Shown here piece by piece: positions 46,996 to 58,552 of a DNA stretch of 64,000 nt (position 1 is the stretch's first letter; the number at the start of each line of letters is the position of its first letter). The stretch lies in NCBI GenBank assembly GCA_964019695.1, contig OZ026518.1:112214336-112278335 (forward strand), given 5' to 3'. The notes below the pieces were generated by a model. That model was not told the DNA's origin and searched no databases. It saw nothing but the letters and a program-made list of their open reading frames with translations. Both the position numbers and the translations under genes were made by a program. Source of the DNA: Loripinus fragilis (lineage: Eukaryota; Mollusca; Bivalvia; Lucinida; Lucinidae).

Positions 46996-47221
46996 AATGA
47001 GAAAGCAGACATTGGTAAGTGCCTTGACTTCCCTTAAAGACACTAGGTCTGTAACTATGAAATTTTTTCGAAAAAAAATATTTTCTTTTTAAATCATTTG
47101 TAAAAGTAGAATTGTGTTATGTTTTCACAATAAATATGTCCAGTACAGCTGAAAATTGCAAGGAAAAGCGAATTATTTTATTACAATAGGTGTTTTTCTC
47201 TTATTGGTAATTATTTACGTC

Positions 47222-47385
47222 CCTTAAATGCTGTTGTTTTGATAGTGGTATTTGTTAAGATTTACGAAAATGGTAAAATGTTTACCTGAATTTGAGTATT
47301 TTTACTGTATTCTTGAAAAATAGAAACTTTATTTCTAAAATTAGAAGATCAAAAATTACAGACTATGCAGCTTTAAGACCAGCAG
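47222..47385 (+). repeat. Dispersed repeat family N, copy 3
   Basis: Same orientation and block order as 28005-28165. Confidence 0.65.
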
Positions 47386-47619
47386 GATCATAGTTGCAGC
47401 ATGGACTCTCTATACATAATGTACAAAGTTGAAAGTTGAAATAGAGTGTCCTTTGGTGCAGGTAACTCGTCGATTCTGACTTTTCCAAAGACCACTGATA
47501 CATGGTGACAATCGTTTATTAACCCATTTAAACATAGCGTCCTATAGCTACAATGATGATTCGTTGCACGGATACTGCGTCATTGTGATGCATCCGATCC
47601 ACGATACGTTGGTGCTTGA

Positions 47620-47765
47620 AAAAGTAAGTGAGAATGACTAGAAAATGCCACAATCACACACTACAGACCAACCACCGGCATTGTGAGAGAGAGACACACA
47701 CACACACACGCACACACAGAGCATTAACGGCCATGACAATAGATGTAATAAAAGTAAAGCAAAAC
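47620..47765 (+). repeat. Dispersed repeat family B, copy 4 (partial) with (CA)n
   Basis: AAGTGAGAATGACTAGAAAA start, then a short CA run (47694-47717). The 3' half of the family is absent. Confidence 0.6.
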
Positions 47766-48261
47766 CACCTCTCCATAAAGGCACATGATGTCAAAAAACG
47801 ACGTCATGAAGTCGTATCGACGTTGTTTCAAGATTGTTGGTGAAAACATAAAAAAAACATTCAGTCTCGTCTGATCGGCGCTATTTGTGAAATCACTAAG
47901 TCAGGGATGGTTAAGACCATAAATTAACTTAGATCTCCAGCCCAATGTGGCCATTGGGCATGCTCATTACAGGATGTTTGTTTGTTAAAGTTTGTTTTGG
48001 TGATTTACGTCACAGTCATCAATTTTTCAGTCATGTCGGCACAATGTTCTGCCTTTTTGTGTTGAATCATAACAGTGTAGATACACAACTCTACACGTAA
48101 AGAATGTATACATTCAAGGAATGGCCCATTTCGCAAATTTAACACCACTGTTTTGACAAAGGTTACATGACCTGATTTAATGGGAAAACACACTGATGTC
48201 GATTCAGACCAAACGCTATTCACCTTGTTCCACTAGGTAGTTGTGCCTCTAAGTACACTCT

Positions 48262-48430
48262 GCATGCTGCGTAATTTTTCATGCTTTTTGTTGTCATCTG
48301 CTGATTTTATAAAAAAAAATATTTGAGGAACACGTTCAAAGTGTCAAACTGTTTGGGCCCAGAACAGGTCATGGTCTGGGTCCAAACTGTTTGCAAACAC
48401 AAAAGTTGCTACTAGCAAGGAAATACTCGT
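48262..48430 (+). repeat. Hairpin repeat family E, copy 4
   Basis: GCATGCTGCGTAATTTTTCA, then AAACTGTTTGGGCCCAGA facing TCTGGGTCCAAACTGTTT. Confidence 0.8.
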
Positions 48431-48439
48431 TTTTTCAGT

Positions 48440-48595
48440 TATTTTGGGACAGGTCTTCCTGGGTTGAACCAGTGCAAAGCAGAGGATAAAGTGTCTTGTT
48501 CAAGTTCACAATGCAGTGCCTCTGGAGAGCCTCAAACTCGCAACCCCTCGATCTCGTGTCACACTCATCTTATCTCATTGGCATAATACAATAGG
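48440..48595 (-). repeat. tRNA-derived SINE, decayed copy
   Basis: Same order as the 53.3-kb SINE: GGACAGGTCTTCCTGGGTTG, CTTGTTCAAG, CAGTGCC and CTCGCAACCCCTCGATCTCG. The tRNA-like head is poorly conserved. Confidence 0.55.
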
Positions 48596-48643
48596 AGTTG
48601 GATTGGTTGGCGTGTAAATGTACAACTGTTTGTTGCTTAAAAT

Positions 48644-48866
48644 ATGAGCTGCGACATGATATTTCCAACATGGTATGTGCGACTCGCAAAGGTTCAGACC
48701 AGCCTGCGCATATGCGCAGTCTGGTCAGAGCCGTTGCTAGTCCGATTTTTAAGCTACTGACCGAACATCATTTGGAGTTTCTAAGCTTAAAAGGAGGCTG
48801 CACAGGCTCGTCTGAGTCTACACTTGTCAAAATACCACATTGTTGGAAATCACATGTCGCGGCTCA
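48644..48866 (+). repeat. Inverted-repeat element family D, copy 5
   Basis: Ends TGAGCTGCGACATGATATTT and CACATGTCGCGGCTCA. Internal hairpin CTGCGCATATGCGCAG. Confidence 0.85.
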
Positions 48867-49129
48867 ATTATGTAAAATACATAGCTTTTTCTCTGTTGTC
48901 CATTTCAGATACCCGGATGTAGCAGTGAGACAAGTTGTGATTTTTACAGATGTTTTGCTGTGCTTTCATTTAATAAAGCTTGATTAAATCACCTTATATA
49001 TATTGTATCATTCGTTCTCCATAATCTTTAATGTCCAGTTGAATAAGTCGACCCATATTATTTCCTTGCAAAACTAAACAACGGTACAATTTTGGAAAAA
49101 ATTGGGATTATCTCTCTTTGATAATTGAT

Positions 49130-49310
49130 CATGCTTTTGTTGTCATCTGCTGACTTTTTTTCAAAATGACTTCTTCAAAAAAATTATTTCAGGACCACTA
49201 TCAGAGTGGCATACAGTTTGGGTCCTGATCTGGGTCCAAACCATTTGCAAAGAGTATCAGCATACGACAGAAGTTGCCACTAGCACGGATCCTAAATTAA
49301 AGGACCCATG
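49130..49310 (+). repeat. Hairpin repeat family E, copy 5
   Basis: CATGCTTTTGTTGTCATCTG to GATCTGGGTCCAAACCATTT and the CGACAGAAGTTGCCACTAGC block seen in copy 1. Confidence 0.75.
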
Positions 49311-49334
49311 CTAGTGGCAAGGAAAAAGTTACTA

Positions 49335-49560
49335 TTCCCATTTATCCAACACAGGAGGATCTGGATGGGGAGAGGATGGTGTGGAGGCTTTATATGTCCC
49401 AGTCATCATTTCTCAATTTCTTATCTTCTGGGATGAGATGATACTAAGCAGCGGATAAATGTTTCTTGTTCAAGGACACAACACAGTGATTGGCGATTCT
49501 TGAACTTGCAACTCTTCAATTCCCAGTCTAACACTTTACCAACTGAGCCACTGCACTCCA
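49335..49560 (-). repeat. tRNA-derived SINE
   Basis: Right end on the - strand reads TGCAGTGGCTCAGTTGGTAA (A-box), with a tail of TTGAACAAGAAACATTTATC type. Interrupted in the tail by about 70 bp. Confidence 0.6.
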
Positions 49561-49839
49561 CATGGTAGGGATTGAAAGGAATATAAAAGTAAAAGTTAAA
49601 AACTATATGTAATCAGTAACATTTTTATTTTCAATTATAAATAAGAAATTATAAATTTTAATTATAACTATTATCTAATGTAACTACACTCTGGGCTTAG
49701 AAGATACAAACCATCTTACAGCATTGATATAGCAGTTTTTAGAAAACCCATTATCCAAGGAAAAAATCTCCAGTTGCTAAGCTGACATAACCTTTCTGCT
49801 ACCATATACCAAGCATAAATGTACTTCAGCAGATATTGC

Positions 49840-50070
49840 TCAACCCTTTGTATACTGAAAACCCCTAAAGGGGTACTTTGGCAAATAGTGAAGACCCAGA
49901 TGGAATGCAGCATTTCATCAGGGCATACACTGTTTGCTACGATAAGAGACAGAACTACATTATGATTTAGAAAATTCTACCTGTGACCCCTTTAAGTACA
50001 CAATGGGCAGTCTCATACTTATTGTATCAATATGTATGGGAAAATCCATCAGAATACAAAGGGTTAAGGT
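49840..50070 (-). repeat. Hairpin repeat family F, long copy
   Basis: GGCAAATAGTGAAGACCCAG faces CAGGGCATACACTGTTTGCT. Flanked by AACCCTTTGTAT at both ends in inverted orientation. Confidence 0.7.
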
Positions 50071-50455
50071 ACACTATGGGTCCGCTGATGATATTTTAGT
50101 ACCTATCCGATATGCGTCAAGTGCTAGCCTTTTAAATATGCATGTAAAGCTATCTAGTTGGGCTTGAGCCTTCATATTTGGTCTTGGTCTTCATCTAAAT
50201 CCTACTTTATTAGTCTTCATCTACTTCAATACTTTATGTATGCAAGCAGCAAAGGCTCTAGTAATACTGTGCAGATATGCAGGCTTGTCTGAGTCTCATT
50301 GCTTGAATATGCAGTAAGTACTGAAATCTCATATACCAGCTCTTTTGTAGCCATAGTATAAATAGATGTTCTTAAATGAATGCTCATGTTTTATTGAATT
50401 TATTAAACAAGTAGAGGAATAGAGATGAAATGTGAGGCTTGCCGAGCATTTTATC

Positions 50456-51153
50456 AGACATGTTAAGTTTCCGAAAAAAAATGCGGGACAACGCGCGGAA
50501 AATCCGTGATTTTTTTTAAAAATCCGTTGAACAGTTCTAAATACCTTTTGCCTTCCCCATGTCTACGGACGTCGTCAATCCTGCCGTGAGAGACGCTGAA
50601 ATGCTTACTGCAAACCTTGCAGTACGCCTGCTGCTTGCCCCTGTCGCTGGCCATAACCCAGTCAAAAGTTCTTGTATATTCTGCATTAAAATTTGACCCG
50701 CTTCTATACCGTGTTCGTTTTTTTTGCTGGGTTAATCCCTTGCGATGATTCGCGTTTCGCCATCTTTGTTGGGTTTATCAAGTTATACAGCCGCTTGGAT
50801 TATTTGTACCTGTATTATTCGGTTTACATTCAAGCCCTTAATTGATATCAATTTTTCAGTGACTTTGAGACGCTTTGCCTGACAGCCATTCGAAACTACC
50901 AAGCTTCCTTACGATATCAATGATCATTGTCACAAACAGGAAGCTCGCTAGATGAGGTATCGTCAGGTCTCGTGAGAATGCAATATTGATTTTTCTCGGC
51001 GACTTCCGCCAAATTATCACAAGAAATGGCTAGAAAACGGTAAGACTATGAGCGGATTTTTGAAAATCCGTGATTTTTTTTAAATCTGTTTTGCGGAAAA
51101 CGGCAGAGTTTTCCGTTAGTGACACGGGAGATCCGTTAATCTTAACATGTCTG
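50456..51153 (-). mobile_element. hAT-type element relic with BED-like zinc finger
   Basis: The terminal inverted repeat is CAGACATGTTAAG. An 8-bp target duplication ATTTTATC (50448-50455 and 51154-51161) flanks it, and the host is another repeat whose intact copies (22.8 kb) read straight across. On the - strand a 63-codon frame from 50654 has CKVCSKHF and DDVRRHGEGKRY, a BED-type C-x2-C...H pattern whose final His is Tyr. No RNase H-like transposase domain remains in the 698 bp, so it is non-autonomous. The exact 5' base is ambiguous by one because a C is shared with the duplication. Confidence 0.82.
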
Positions 51154-51964
51154 ATTTTATCTCTTTTTTGTAATGAGTTTCATTAATTCAATTATACAGG
51201 AGCACCAATATATTAGATTCCATTTCTCACATGACATTAAAAATACTTAAAAATAATATTTTTTGGCGTGAAAGTCAAAATTTTGCCATCTTTTTTGCAA
51301 CATTATAATGAACGTCATTACGTAACGTTAGTAAATCAGTAAACCACTAGTGGTTTATCAATATTATTGCATGGCCCTAAGTTACCCTCAGATGTTATGT
51401 CATGTGAGAAGAACAGATAAAATGTGACATCCATAAAAGCTTCGGAAAGTTCAGCATACACTCGCAGGTATTCTTGATGATACTTATTGAAAGCACAAGC
51501 TTTATTTTTCAGCATAAAAAGATAATCTAAATAAGATAATTTCAAATAAAATAATTCAGCAACATACACAGTGGCCAAACTTATTAAAAAAGCTAATGTA
51601 ACTTACATTGACATGTTATCCTTTTAAAACTTTGCGCATTGTACACAGTTTCAGGTTTGATAAAAGTAAGACCAGATAAAATCAAGGATTTTCAAGGACC
51701 CCCTCTGATGTTTCATACATTTGAGGCCAGATATAATACAAGGAATTTTCAAGTACCTCCTCCATGGTTCATTTTATTTTAGAGATATTGACACGCAAGA
51801 ATATATTTAAGAGAAAAAGGGCAAAAACTCATAATATACTGAGTAATGGTTCTTGCACACAGGGCACTTTCACTATTGTTGTTCTGTCTGCGTGTCAAAT
51901 TAGTTGTCCATAGCTGTGATACTTTTAAAGAAGCCAATGGAACAAGCTACAGATGAAAAATGAA

Positions 51965-52133
51965 TACAGTAAAACCTGTGTAAAAGGGCCACTCTCTAAA
52001 AGACCCTAAAATTGGTTTTCAAGACCAAGTGGAGCATTCTGCAATAGTTTTGACCTTCATTTAATTACCAATTGCTATTTAGACCTTTGTTATGTCTATT
52101 TTTGAGTGGCCGTTTTACACAGGTTTTACTGTA
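51965..52133. mobile_element. MITE family C, copy 2
   Basis: TA duplications flank CAGTAAAACCTGTGTAAAAG and its inverted partner TTTTACACAGGTTTTACTG. The terminal repeat is about 30 bp with one mismatch. 169 bp. Confidence 0.9.
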
Positions 52134-52379
52134 AAACAAGAACGAAATTACACCAGTAGAGTGACTGGAAATCAGAGGTTAATACGTATAGTGAAAACAG
52201 CTTTCTGCCAGTAACTGACAACTGCTCAACATGAGTAGCAGTAGGTAAAGAGCAGTTGTGGGACTTATTCAAAGAACAATCATTACAAAAGGATTGGGCA
52301 AATAGGTGGATAAAGCCCCAACCCCCCGTACTAAATTCAAATTAAGCTAACAGCACCAGGCTCAATACCCCCTCATATT

Positions 52380-52645
52380 CATCTTAACCCTAACATATTT
52401 GGGAAACCCCTAAACAGGTGTTTCGGCAAACAGCGAAGACCCAGATGAAAAGCAGCATGATGCTGCATTTCATCAGAGTCTACACTGTTTGTAAAGGTAA
52501 AAAAAAAGATCTTCAGACAAAAAATACAGTTTTTTTTTTTTTGAATAATAACCTGACACCCCTAGACATTTACAACGGACTATCCCAAGTTATTGTATAA
52601 AACCAGAAGGAAGAATTCATTAGTATACAAAGGGTTAACAAAGTG
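52380..52645 (+). repeat. Hairpin repeat family F, long copy
   Basis: CGGCAAACAGCGAAGACCCA faces CAGAGTCTACACTGTTTGT. The ends carry AACCCTAACATA and ACAAAGGGTTAA. Confidence 0.65.
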
Positions 52646-52794
52646 AATAAAAGGAAAATCTCGGGTAAGTTCCGATAAAACAAAAATAGTTTGTTTGTTC
52701 TAAATATTTACTTGTTTTAATGGCTAACATGTAAGTTTTATCTCAATGTTACTGCACATGCATTTCCATGAATCATCATACCAATCCCTTAAAT

Positions 52795-52925
52795 CTTTGC
52801 CTACTTGGAAAATACCATCTCATTGTCAAACAATTTGGATCCAGATCAGGCCCGATCTGGGTCCAAACTGTTTGCAAAAGTTATCAGCACATGACACAAG
52901 TACATGTAGGTAAAGAGTTAATTGA
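52795..52925 (+). repeat. Hairpin repeat family E, copy 6
   Basis: GTCAAACAATTTGGATCCAG, then CTGGGTCCAAACTGTTTGCA and ATCAGCACATGACAC. Confidence 0.75.
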
Positions 52926-53309
52926 TAGCATAATGTTAAAAAATTCCCATATTTACAATAAAAGATCTTGTCAAAGCAATATATCAGTGAATGTTAATAT
53001 AAAATCATATTTAATCATTTGTTCTTTTAATACATATTCTCAAACCAACAATGCAGTCCCATCTACTTTGCCCAACTTTAACCAAGCTAACCCACACTAA
53101 CAATCTAACAATAACACGACCTGCAGTTATCACTAAGAAGCTAGCTAACAATAAGGCCAAGGCATAATAAATGTGTGGTTCTATCCCATTTCCCTTCTGA
53201 CATCCAAGTAGGTTAAAATCAACTACATTCATTGTAAGGTTTTGACATGCAAGTAGGGTCAATAATGATTTGTTTGATTTTGATCCTTTACGTCCCATCA
53301 ACAATCTTT

Positions 53310-53470
53310 CAGTTATATAGGGACGGGTCTTCCTGGGTTGAACCAGTACTAAGCTAGGATAAATGTGTCTTGCTCAAGGACCACAGCGCAGTGACGCCGG
53401 TGAGGCTCGAACCCGCAGCCCTTCGGTCTCGAGTCAAGCACTCTACCACTGAGCCACTGCGTTCCCCAGG
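53310..53470 (-). repeat. tRNA-derived SINE, best-preserved copy
   Basis: On the - strand: A-box TGGCTCAGTGGTAGAGTGC, then B-box GGTTCGAGCCT, then a tail with CCTTGAGCAAGACACATTTA and ACTGGTTCAACCCAGGAAGA. The tRNA-like part cannot close an acceptor stem. Tail fragments recur at 24.0, 48.4, 49.3 and 60.15 kb. Confidence 0.75.
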
Positions 53471-53644
53471 GTCAATAATGGTCAACTACTTTAACAGTAG
53501 GGTCTTGTATTCAAATAGGGTGAATTACAGTCAGTTATGCTCACAAAAGGGTTGGTGGCCATGGCAACCAAGAAGGGTCAAATGTGGTCAACTATTTTCA
53601 CAGTAGGGTCTTAGCATCCATGTTAGGTCAATAACAGTCAATTA

Positions 53645-53865
53645 CAGTGGCGGATTCAGAGAGGGTTCAGGGGGTTTGCTTGAACCCCCTCCCCACCCCA
53701 AGTTTTTATATATCCTATAAAAATGAAATAATTTGGTCTCAGAGAGACCAAATTATTTCATTTTTATGGGATATTTTAAGAAAAATGAGATGAAATCAGC
53801 AAAGTGAATCCCCCACGTCTTTATACATATGAACCCCCTTTCCAGAAATCCTGGATCTGCCCCTG
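53645..53865. mobile_element. Inverted-repeat element related to family J, copy 4
   Basis: Starts CAGTGGCGGATTCAGAG and ends CTGGATCTGCCCCTG. 5-bp duplication AATTA (53640-53644 and 53866-53870). Contains a near-perfect palindrome (AAATAATTTGGTCTC / GAGACCAAATTATTT). Confidence 0.83.
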
Positions 53866-54114
53866 AATTACATTCACAATTTGGTCTCTGTATCGAAGTA
53901 GGTCAGTTAGAGTCACCTACATTCACAATAGGGCCTTGGAATGCGCACTGTATAGGTATTTTTAACACGACAAATTCCAAGGCTTTATTTTAACCCATTT
54001 AAGCCAAATGGACTTGCCTACCCTTATCAGTAGGAAGAGCCCATTTTCAATTTAAGGAGTGTTGGGTGATATTTTTCATTTTTTTCTCGCCAAATGTTAA
54101 TAGAACATTCTGTA

Positions 54115-54182
54115 AGCAAACAGTGAAGACCCTGATAAAACAAATTTTACGGCATCTGATCTGGGTTTGCACTGTTTGAGTA
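54115..54182. repeat. Hairpin repeat family F copy
   Basis: AGCAAACAGTGAAGACCCTG facing CTGGGTTTGCACTGTTTG. Confidence 0.7.
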
Positions 54183-55019
54183 TGTCCCATAAAAAGGATG
54201 CCAAGTTTAAATTGGATAACTTTAAAAACATATTTACAGCTGCATTGTCTAGCTAGCATCACCAAAGGTCATCCCCACTACAGTGAATGACCATAAGATG
54301 TGACCATGGCCTCAGTCACTTTGTAAGTGACATTCTCTCAAAGAATAATATTTATCCATACCTTCCCTTATATGTTTTGACACCAAGGAACCACACTTTT
54401 ATTTTGCTTTTAGCCTAACTTGGGGACAATTAAAGTATTGCGAATTCATCACAACCAGATGGCTTATAAAAATATGCAAATTATAACATTAAAATTGACA
54501 AATAAAATATATAGGTACAGAAATGGAGACCATAATAAAACAAAAATGTGATAAACATTGTTAATAATAAGCTAATTCTGAAAATTCTATTTACAAATAT
54601 AATTTTCCGCCCTCCCTATATACAAATAAGTACATGTATTAGCATTTACAAAGTAAAACAATGGCATAGCAGAGCATATATAAAACCCTTAATCAAATAT
54701 TTTGAAAATTACTGCTCCACATTTACACTTAATATTAAGATAGAATGGCTAGAACAAATAGCATAAACTCTGATCAGACTGCTAAGGGTTTATGCTTTTT
54801 GCCATTCTATCCTATATTTGACACACCTAACCAGGAAAATCATATTTTCAACAAGAAATAAGAAAAATGACTTCTTGGAATAAAACCCCTTAAATTAGGG
54901 GCTGTGTTAATTTGTGTTATTCATGGTCCTTTACTCTCCACTCATTTTTTCAAATTGCAAGTATATGAATATGCATAGAGACCATACCTACCTATCACCG
55001 AGATCATACACTTGGGCCT

Positions 55020-55245
55020 TGATGCAAGAAAATCTGTCTTCGGGGTTTGTGAACAACAAAGGCGCACACCAGCCTGCGCATTTGCGCAGGCTGATCAGCG
55101 CCTTTGTTATTTACTTTTTGGAAATTATCATACTTAAACTTGCTAAAAGTGACATTTAGATTTTCTAGCTAGTCATTGTAAATGAGGAGACTGGTATGAG
55201 TCTCGTTTTGTTGGAAACCCGGAAGACATGTTTTCTTGCGACAAG
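55020..55245. repeat. Inverted-repeat element family G, copy 4 (best)
   Basis: Left TGCAAGAAAATCTGTCTTCG and right (inverted) GAAGACATGTTTTCTTGCG. The centre holds CAGCCTGCGCATTTGCGCAGGCTG, quoted as CCTGCGCA/TGCGCAGG. 226 bp. Confidence 0.85.
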
Positions 55246-55614
55246 GCCCGAATGGAAAAAATCACCATAACATGCATGTGCCAATTTTTTTCAAACCCCC
55301 ATTGTCTGTGCATGTCATTTTCTCAGAAGATCCACCTGTCCACTACATGTTTTTTTGTTGTTTTGTTGCTTTACGTCCCAAGTCTACAGCTATATATGGT
55401 CAGGGGGGATGGTCAGTTCACCTAACCACACTTTTTCCTGGGCAAGCTTGAATAAGCGGTTAACCAGTAATTTGTGCACATACTTTCGCTTGTAACTTAC
55501 AACAGCCCTTCTTGAATGATTCAACGGGAGGGAGGAGAATGACGGTAGAAATTATTTCATGATCAATCTCCATAAAAGTATGGGACCGTGCAGAGATCAA
55601 ACTTGCGACCCCTG

Positions 55615-55985
55615 GATCGTCAGTCAGACTAGCATCTATAGGCAGACCGTTATGGACTGCACTGCACGGCCCGGTCTGCTACATGATGGATGCATCACAG
55701 ACTGTTTACACTATTAGCTGTTCAATCACTGCAACATACACCTCCTTGATCGTCAGTCAGACTCGCATCTATAGGCAGACCATTATGGACTCCGCTGCGC
55801 GGCCCGGTCTGCTACATGTTAGATGCATCACTGACTGTTAACAGACTTGTGTTAATGTGCAGTATGCATTACTTAAAACTCTGTTGTGATGATGCACAGA
55901 CTGCTAACGGACTTGTGTTAATGCGCAGTATGCATTACTTAAAACTCTGCTGTGATGACGCATTCTGCTCAGGGTTTACACTATT
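55615..55985 (+). repeat. Nested segmental duplication
   Basis: A block of about 94 bp starting GATCGTCAGTCAGACT occurs at about 55617 and 55749. A block starting GACTTGTGTTAATG occurs at about 55846 and 55910. CACTATTAGCTGTTCAATC occurs at about 55710 and 55978. This explains the repeated peptide MHYLKLCCDDA in a frame that is not a gene. Confidence 0.85.
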
Positions 55986-56297
55986 AGCTGTTCAATCCTG
56001 CCTCATACACCTCACAGGCATGTAAACATGGCTCAATTTCAGGAAATGTGAGAGTAAAAAAAATCTGAATACTTTATAGGGTAAAACCAGTTAAAACAGA
56101 AACTATAAATTGACTTTTTTTCCAATTAAAATTGCAATAGTTTAATGGTGTCCAATAAGATGCATTTATTATCCATTTCAACTGACTTGAATCCCTTTTA
56201 TTTCTATCATATATAAATTTACAATGATGATAGCATTATGCAAGAAAACCTGCAAGGCGATTATACATAACAGGAAGGTAGGAATAGTTTGTGCAAT

Positions 56298-56303
56298 TTT
56301 TAT
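56298..56303 (-). terminator. Candidate polyadenylation signal of the PDZ gene
   Basis: AATAAA on the - strand about 250 bp after the stop codon. Weak, single-motif evidence. Confidence 0.3.
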
Positions 56304-56348
56304 TAGCATTAATTAGTTTATGTCTATTGTCTTATAAATTTGAAATAA

Positions 56349-56415
56349 GCATACAGTGTAGACCCAGATGAGATGCAGCCAACGGCAGCATCTTATCAGG
56401 GTCTACACTGTTTGC
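56349..56415. repeat. Hairpin repeat family F copy in the PDZ gene 3' flank
   Basis: CATACAGTGTAGACCCAGAT facing TCAGGGTCTACACTGTTTGC, about 135 bp after the stop and so possibly within the 3'UTR. Confidence 0.75.
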
Positions 56416-56550
56416 GGTCACAAAATCCATATGTAGCAAATGGAACAATTTGGAAATTGCAACCAGTAAACCCCTAATTATGAATTATAGACCAATCCTA
56501 CACTCTTGAAATGTTAAGAATGGAGGGATCTATTCCACATATAAGGGTGG

Positions 56551-56824
56551 TTAAGATAACACAGACATAGTCACTGATCCTTTTGCATTTTTGAGAATGT
56601 TAACAGCCTCTTCATGATTCAGGCCCTCCAGACTCTGTCCGTTCACGCTGAGGATTTGATCGCCGCGCTTCAACTGTCCGTTTTCAGATGCTGCACCTTT
56701 TGAGAAGACATTTTTAACGTAGATAGGTAAGTCCCCATGTGGGCTGCCGTGACCGCCAACTATAGAGAAACCTAAGCCGTCTGGGCCTCGCTCAAGAACT
56801 ACTGTCTTACACTGTGGTGGTGGC
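56551..56824 (-). CDS. MPDZ: MPDZ/PATJ-like multi-PDZ scaffold, last exon (final PDZ domain)
   Basis: Scaffold protein of epithelial and synaptic membranes in the known family; PDZ domains bind C-terminal tails of partner proteins. The exon follows acceptor CTACTTTCAG (AG at 56825-56826 on the - strand) and enters in phase 2, completing a Gly from the previous exon. It ends with TAA at 56553-56551. It encodes one complete PDZ domain: the carboxylate-binding loop is DGLGFSIVGG, then GSPHGDLPIYVK, LKRGDQILSVNGQSLEGL, HEEAVNILKN and the terminal VTMSVLS. Sequence and the abrupt end directly after the last beta strand match the C-terminal PDZ of MPDZ and PATJ as I remember them. I cannot separate the two vertebrate paralogues. 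Confidence 0.92.
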
Positions 56825-57923
56825 CTGAAAGTAGAAAGTAAAACATTTATATCTGGCGGGTACTTTTATGTGGCGCTATTGGCATTAAAAAGAAAACTGA
56901 CTAAAATATTATAGCCCGAAATAAGTTTCGAATTCAGTTACACAATAAGTAATAAATGGACACACATCCTGAGTATGTTGTTATCCATATCATCAAAAAA
57001 CAACTTTTGAATGGTATAGTATGTTTCAACGTAAAGGAAACCATTTCTTAAAAATGGTTACTATTAAAGGAAAGAATATGCTCCCTATGGGGAGCATATT
57101 CTTTCCTTTAAAAGTAGCCCTTAAGAGAATAGAAAATAACTTTAAGAGGTATTAAATTGGGAAACCATCAAAATTAAACTACACCAATATGTCAGTCTTT
57201 TTGAATCGCCAAATTTTGATGCCGTGAATATTTTAATGTGGTTTACTGTTTACAATAATCCATTTCATTGTCTGAACGTATTCAGTGTCTTCAAATAAGT
57301 TAATTCAAAATCTGGAGTATTTGGCATTTACAGTAAATGATGAAAAATATCAAATAGTTTTCCATTTCTAGTCTCAACTAAAATTTTGGTTATCAAAGTT
57401 GGAATTAAAGAAATGCTTGCAGGGAATCAATGTCTTGTCTAGGCCGTTTTGGCAGGCACCTTAGTGTTCGAAAGTTCAGAACATTCACCATATCAGGGGT
57501 GTTCCATAATATGGACCTTAGGCCTGTGGATAAGAAATGGCAATTGTTGATTTATTTTCATATTTCGTTGTTACAAATTGTGGGTATAAAAGGGAACTGT
57601 CTCATTGAGAATATGTTTAGACCAATGATGAGTGAATTTACAAAATCACTTGTCCCTTGAACAAGCAAGCCTTTAAAAATAAACCAGCCTTGTTAACTTC
57701 ACTCAAAAGGTTAAAGCCTTTCAACACTCCAGACCTGAAAAAAGGTCTGGGCAAACAGTGTTGTTTGCTTACTCATTTGGCTTTTTTCCTCAATCTCAAT
57801 TTGCATTTTTTTTCAGGATTTGTCTAACACCCCTTTTTAACACATGGGGACTCTTCTATAATCTTAAGTAGCAGAGTTTACCTCAGAAATGTAGGGGTAA
57901 AAGTGTTAATACTATTGACTTAC
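56825..57923 (-). other. PDZ-gene intron (last)
   Basis: About 1.1 kb bounded by GTAAGT and CTTTCAG on the - strand. It holds a palindrome at 57064-57111. A + strand frame of 76 codons at 57430-57660 is unrecognised and not called. Confidence 0.8.
57064..57111. repeat. 48-bp palindrome
   Basis: Arms of 24 bp starting TTAAAGGAAAGAATATGCTC with a single mismatch at the centre and no loop. Inside the last PDZ-gene intron. Confidence 0.93.
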
Positions 57924-58050
57924 CCCTCATCGTCTAGGTCAAATACATTATTCTCCTGCGGGGTGGGAGACTGTATGTCAGGTGTATGATCAGATGATAT
58001 TGATTTGGTAGCTGAAGCTCGTCCACTAACACTCACTGGCATCTGCTCTC
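57924..58050 (-). CDS. MPDZ: MPDZ/PATJ-like scaffold, linker exon between the last two PDZ domains
   Basis: 127 nt, about 41 residues, entered in phase 1 after TATATTACAG (AG at 58052-58051) and left in phase 2 before GTAAGT (57923-57918). It is low in hydrophobics and rich in Ser, Thr, Asp and Pro (SGRASATKS, SSDHTPDIQSPTPQ, FDLDDE), as expected for a flexible inter-domain linker. Phases fit both neighbours exactly: Gly is rebuilt at each junction, which is the main evidence. A short exon 2 or alternative splicing of such linkers is plausible but not visible. Confidence 0.85.
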
Positions 58051-58077
58051 CTGTAATATATGTTGGTTTACCGCTTT

Positions 58078-58262
58078 GCATGTTGGGAAATTTTGCATGC
58101 TTTTTTGTCATCTGCTGATTTTTTCAAAATCAACTTTTTCGAAAAATTCTTTCAGGAATACCATCAGAGTGTCAAACAGTTTAGATATAGACCGTACCTG
58201 ACAATTCCTCCGGCATGTTCTGGGTCCAAACTGTTTGCAAAGATTATCAGCAAATGACACTT
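58078..58262 (+). repeat. Hairpin repeat family E, copy 7
   Basis: GCATGTTGGGAAATTTTGCA start and TTCTGGGTCCAAACTGTTTG core. Its left end lies only 27 bp from the linker exon's acceptor. Confidence 0.75.
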
Positions 58263-58552
58263 ACTCTTTTTGGGGGAAAATTATATTTTATGTCATAAGA
58301 AGTCAAATGAAAAAAAATGAAAGTGATGTGAAGTTTAAATGCTCACTTTGGGTCATCTTCACCAGCGAAGATTTCGTCGTATCTACCTTTCGACAAACCC
58401 TTCACCTCACGACCCTCAAAATTTATTATTAGCGCAGACTTATCGACCAATGAAAACGCCAGGAAGGATTTTTTCGATAATCCCTTCCTGCCAATCAGAT
58501 TAAACGTAGCAGTTTATCGGCATTTTATATACACCGCCTGTTAAGTTTCCAT

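Noticed and set aside
57430..57660. 76-codon + strand frame in the PDZ-gene intron
   Set aside because: No recognised domain and opposite strand to the gene; nothing else supports it.
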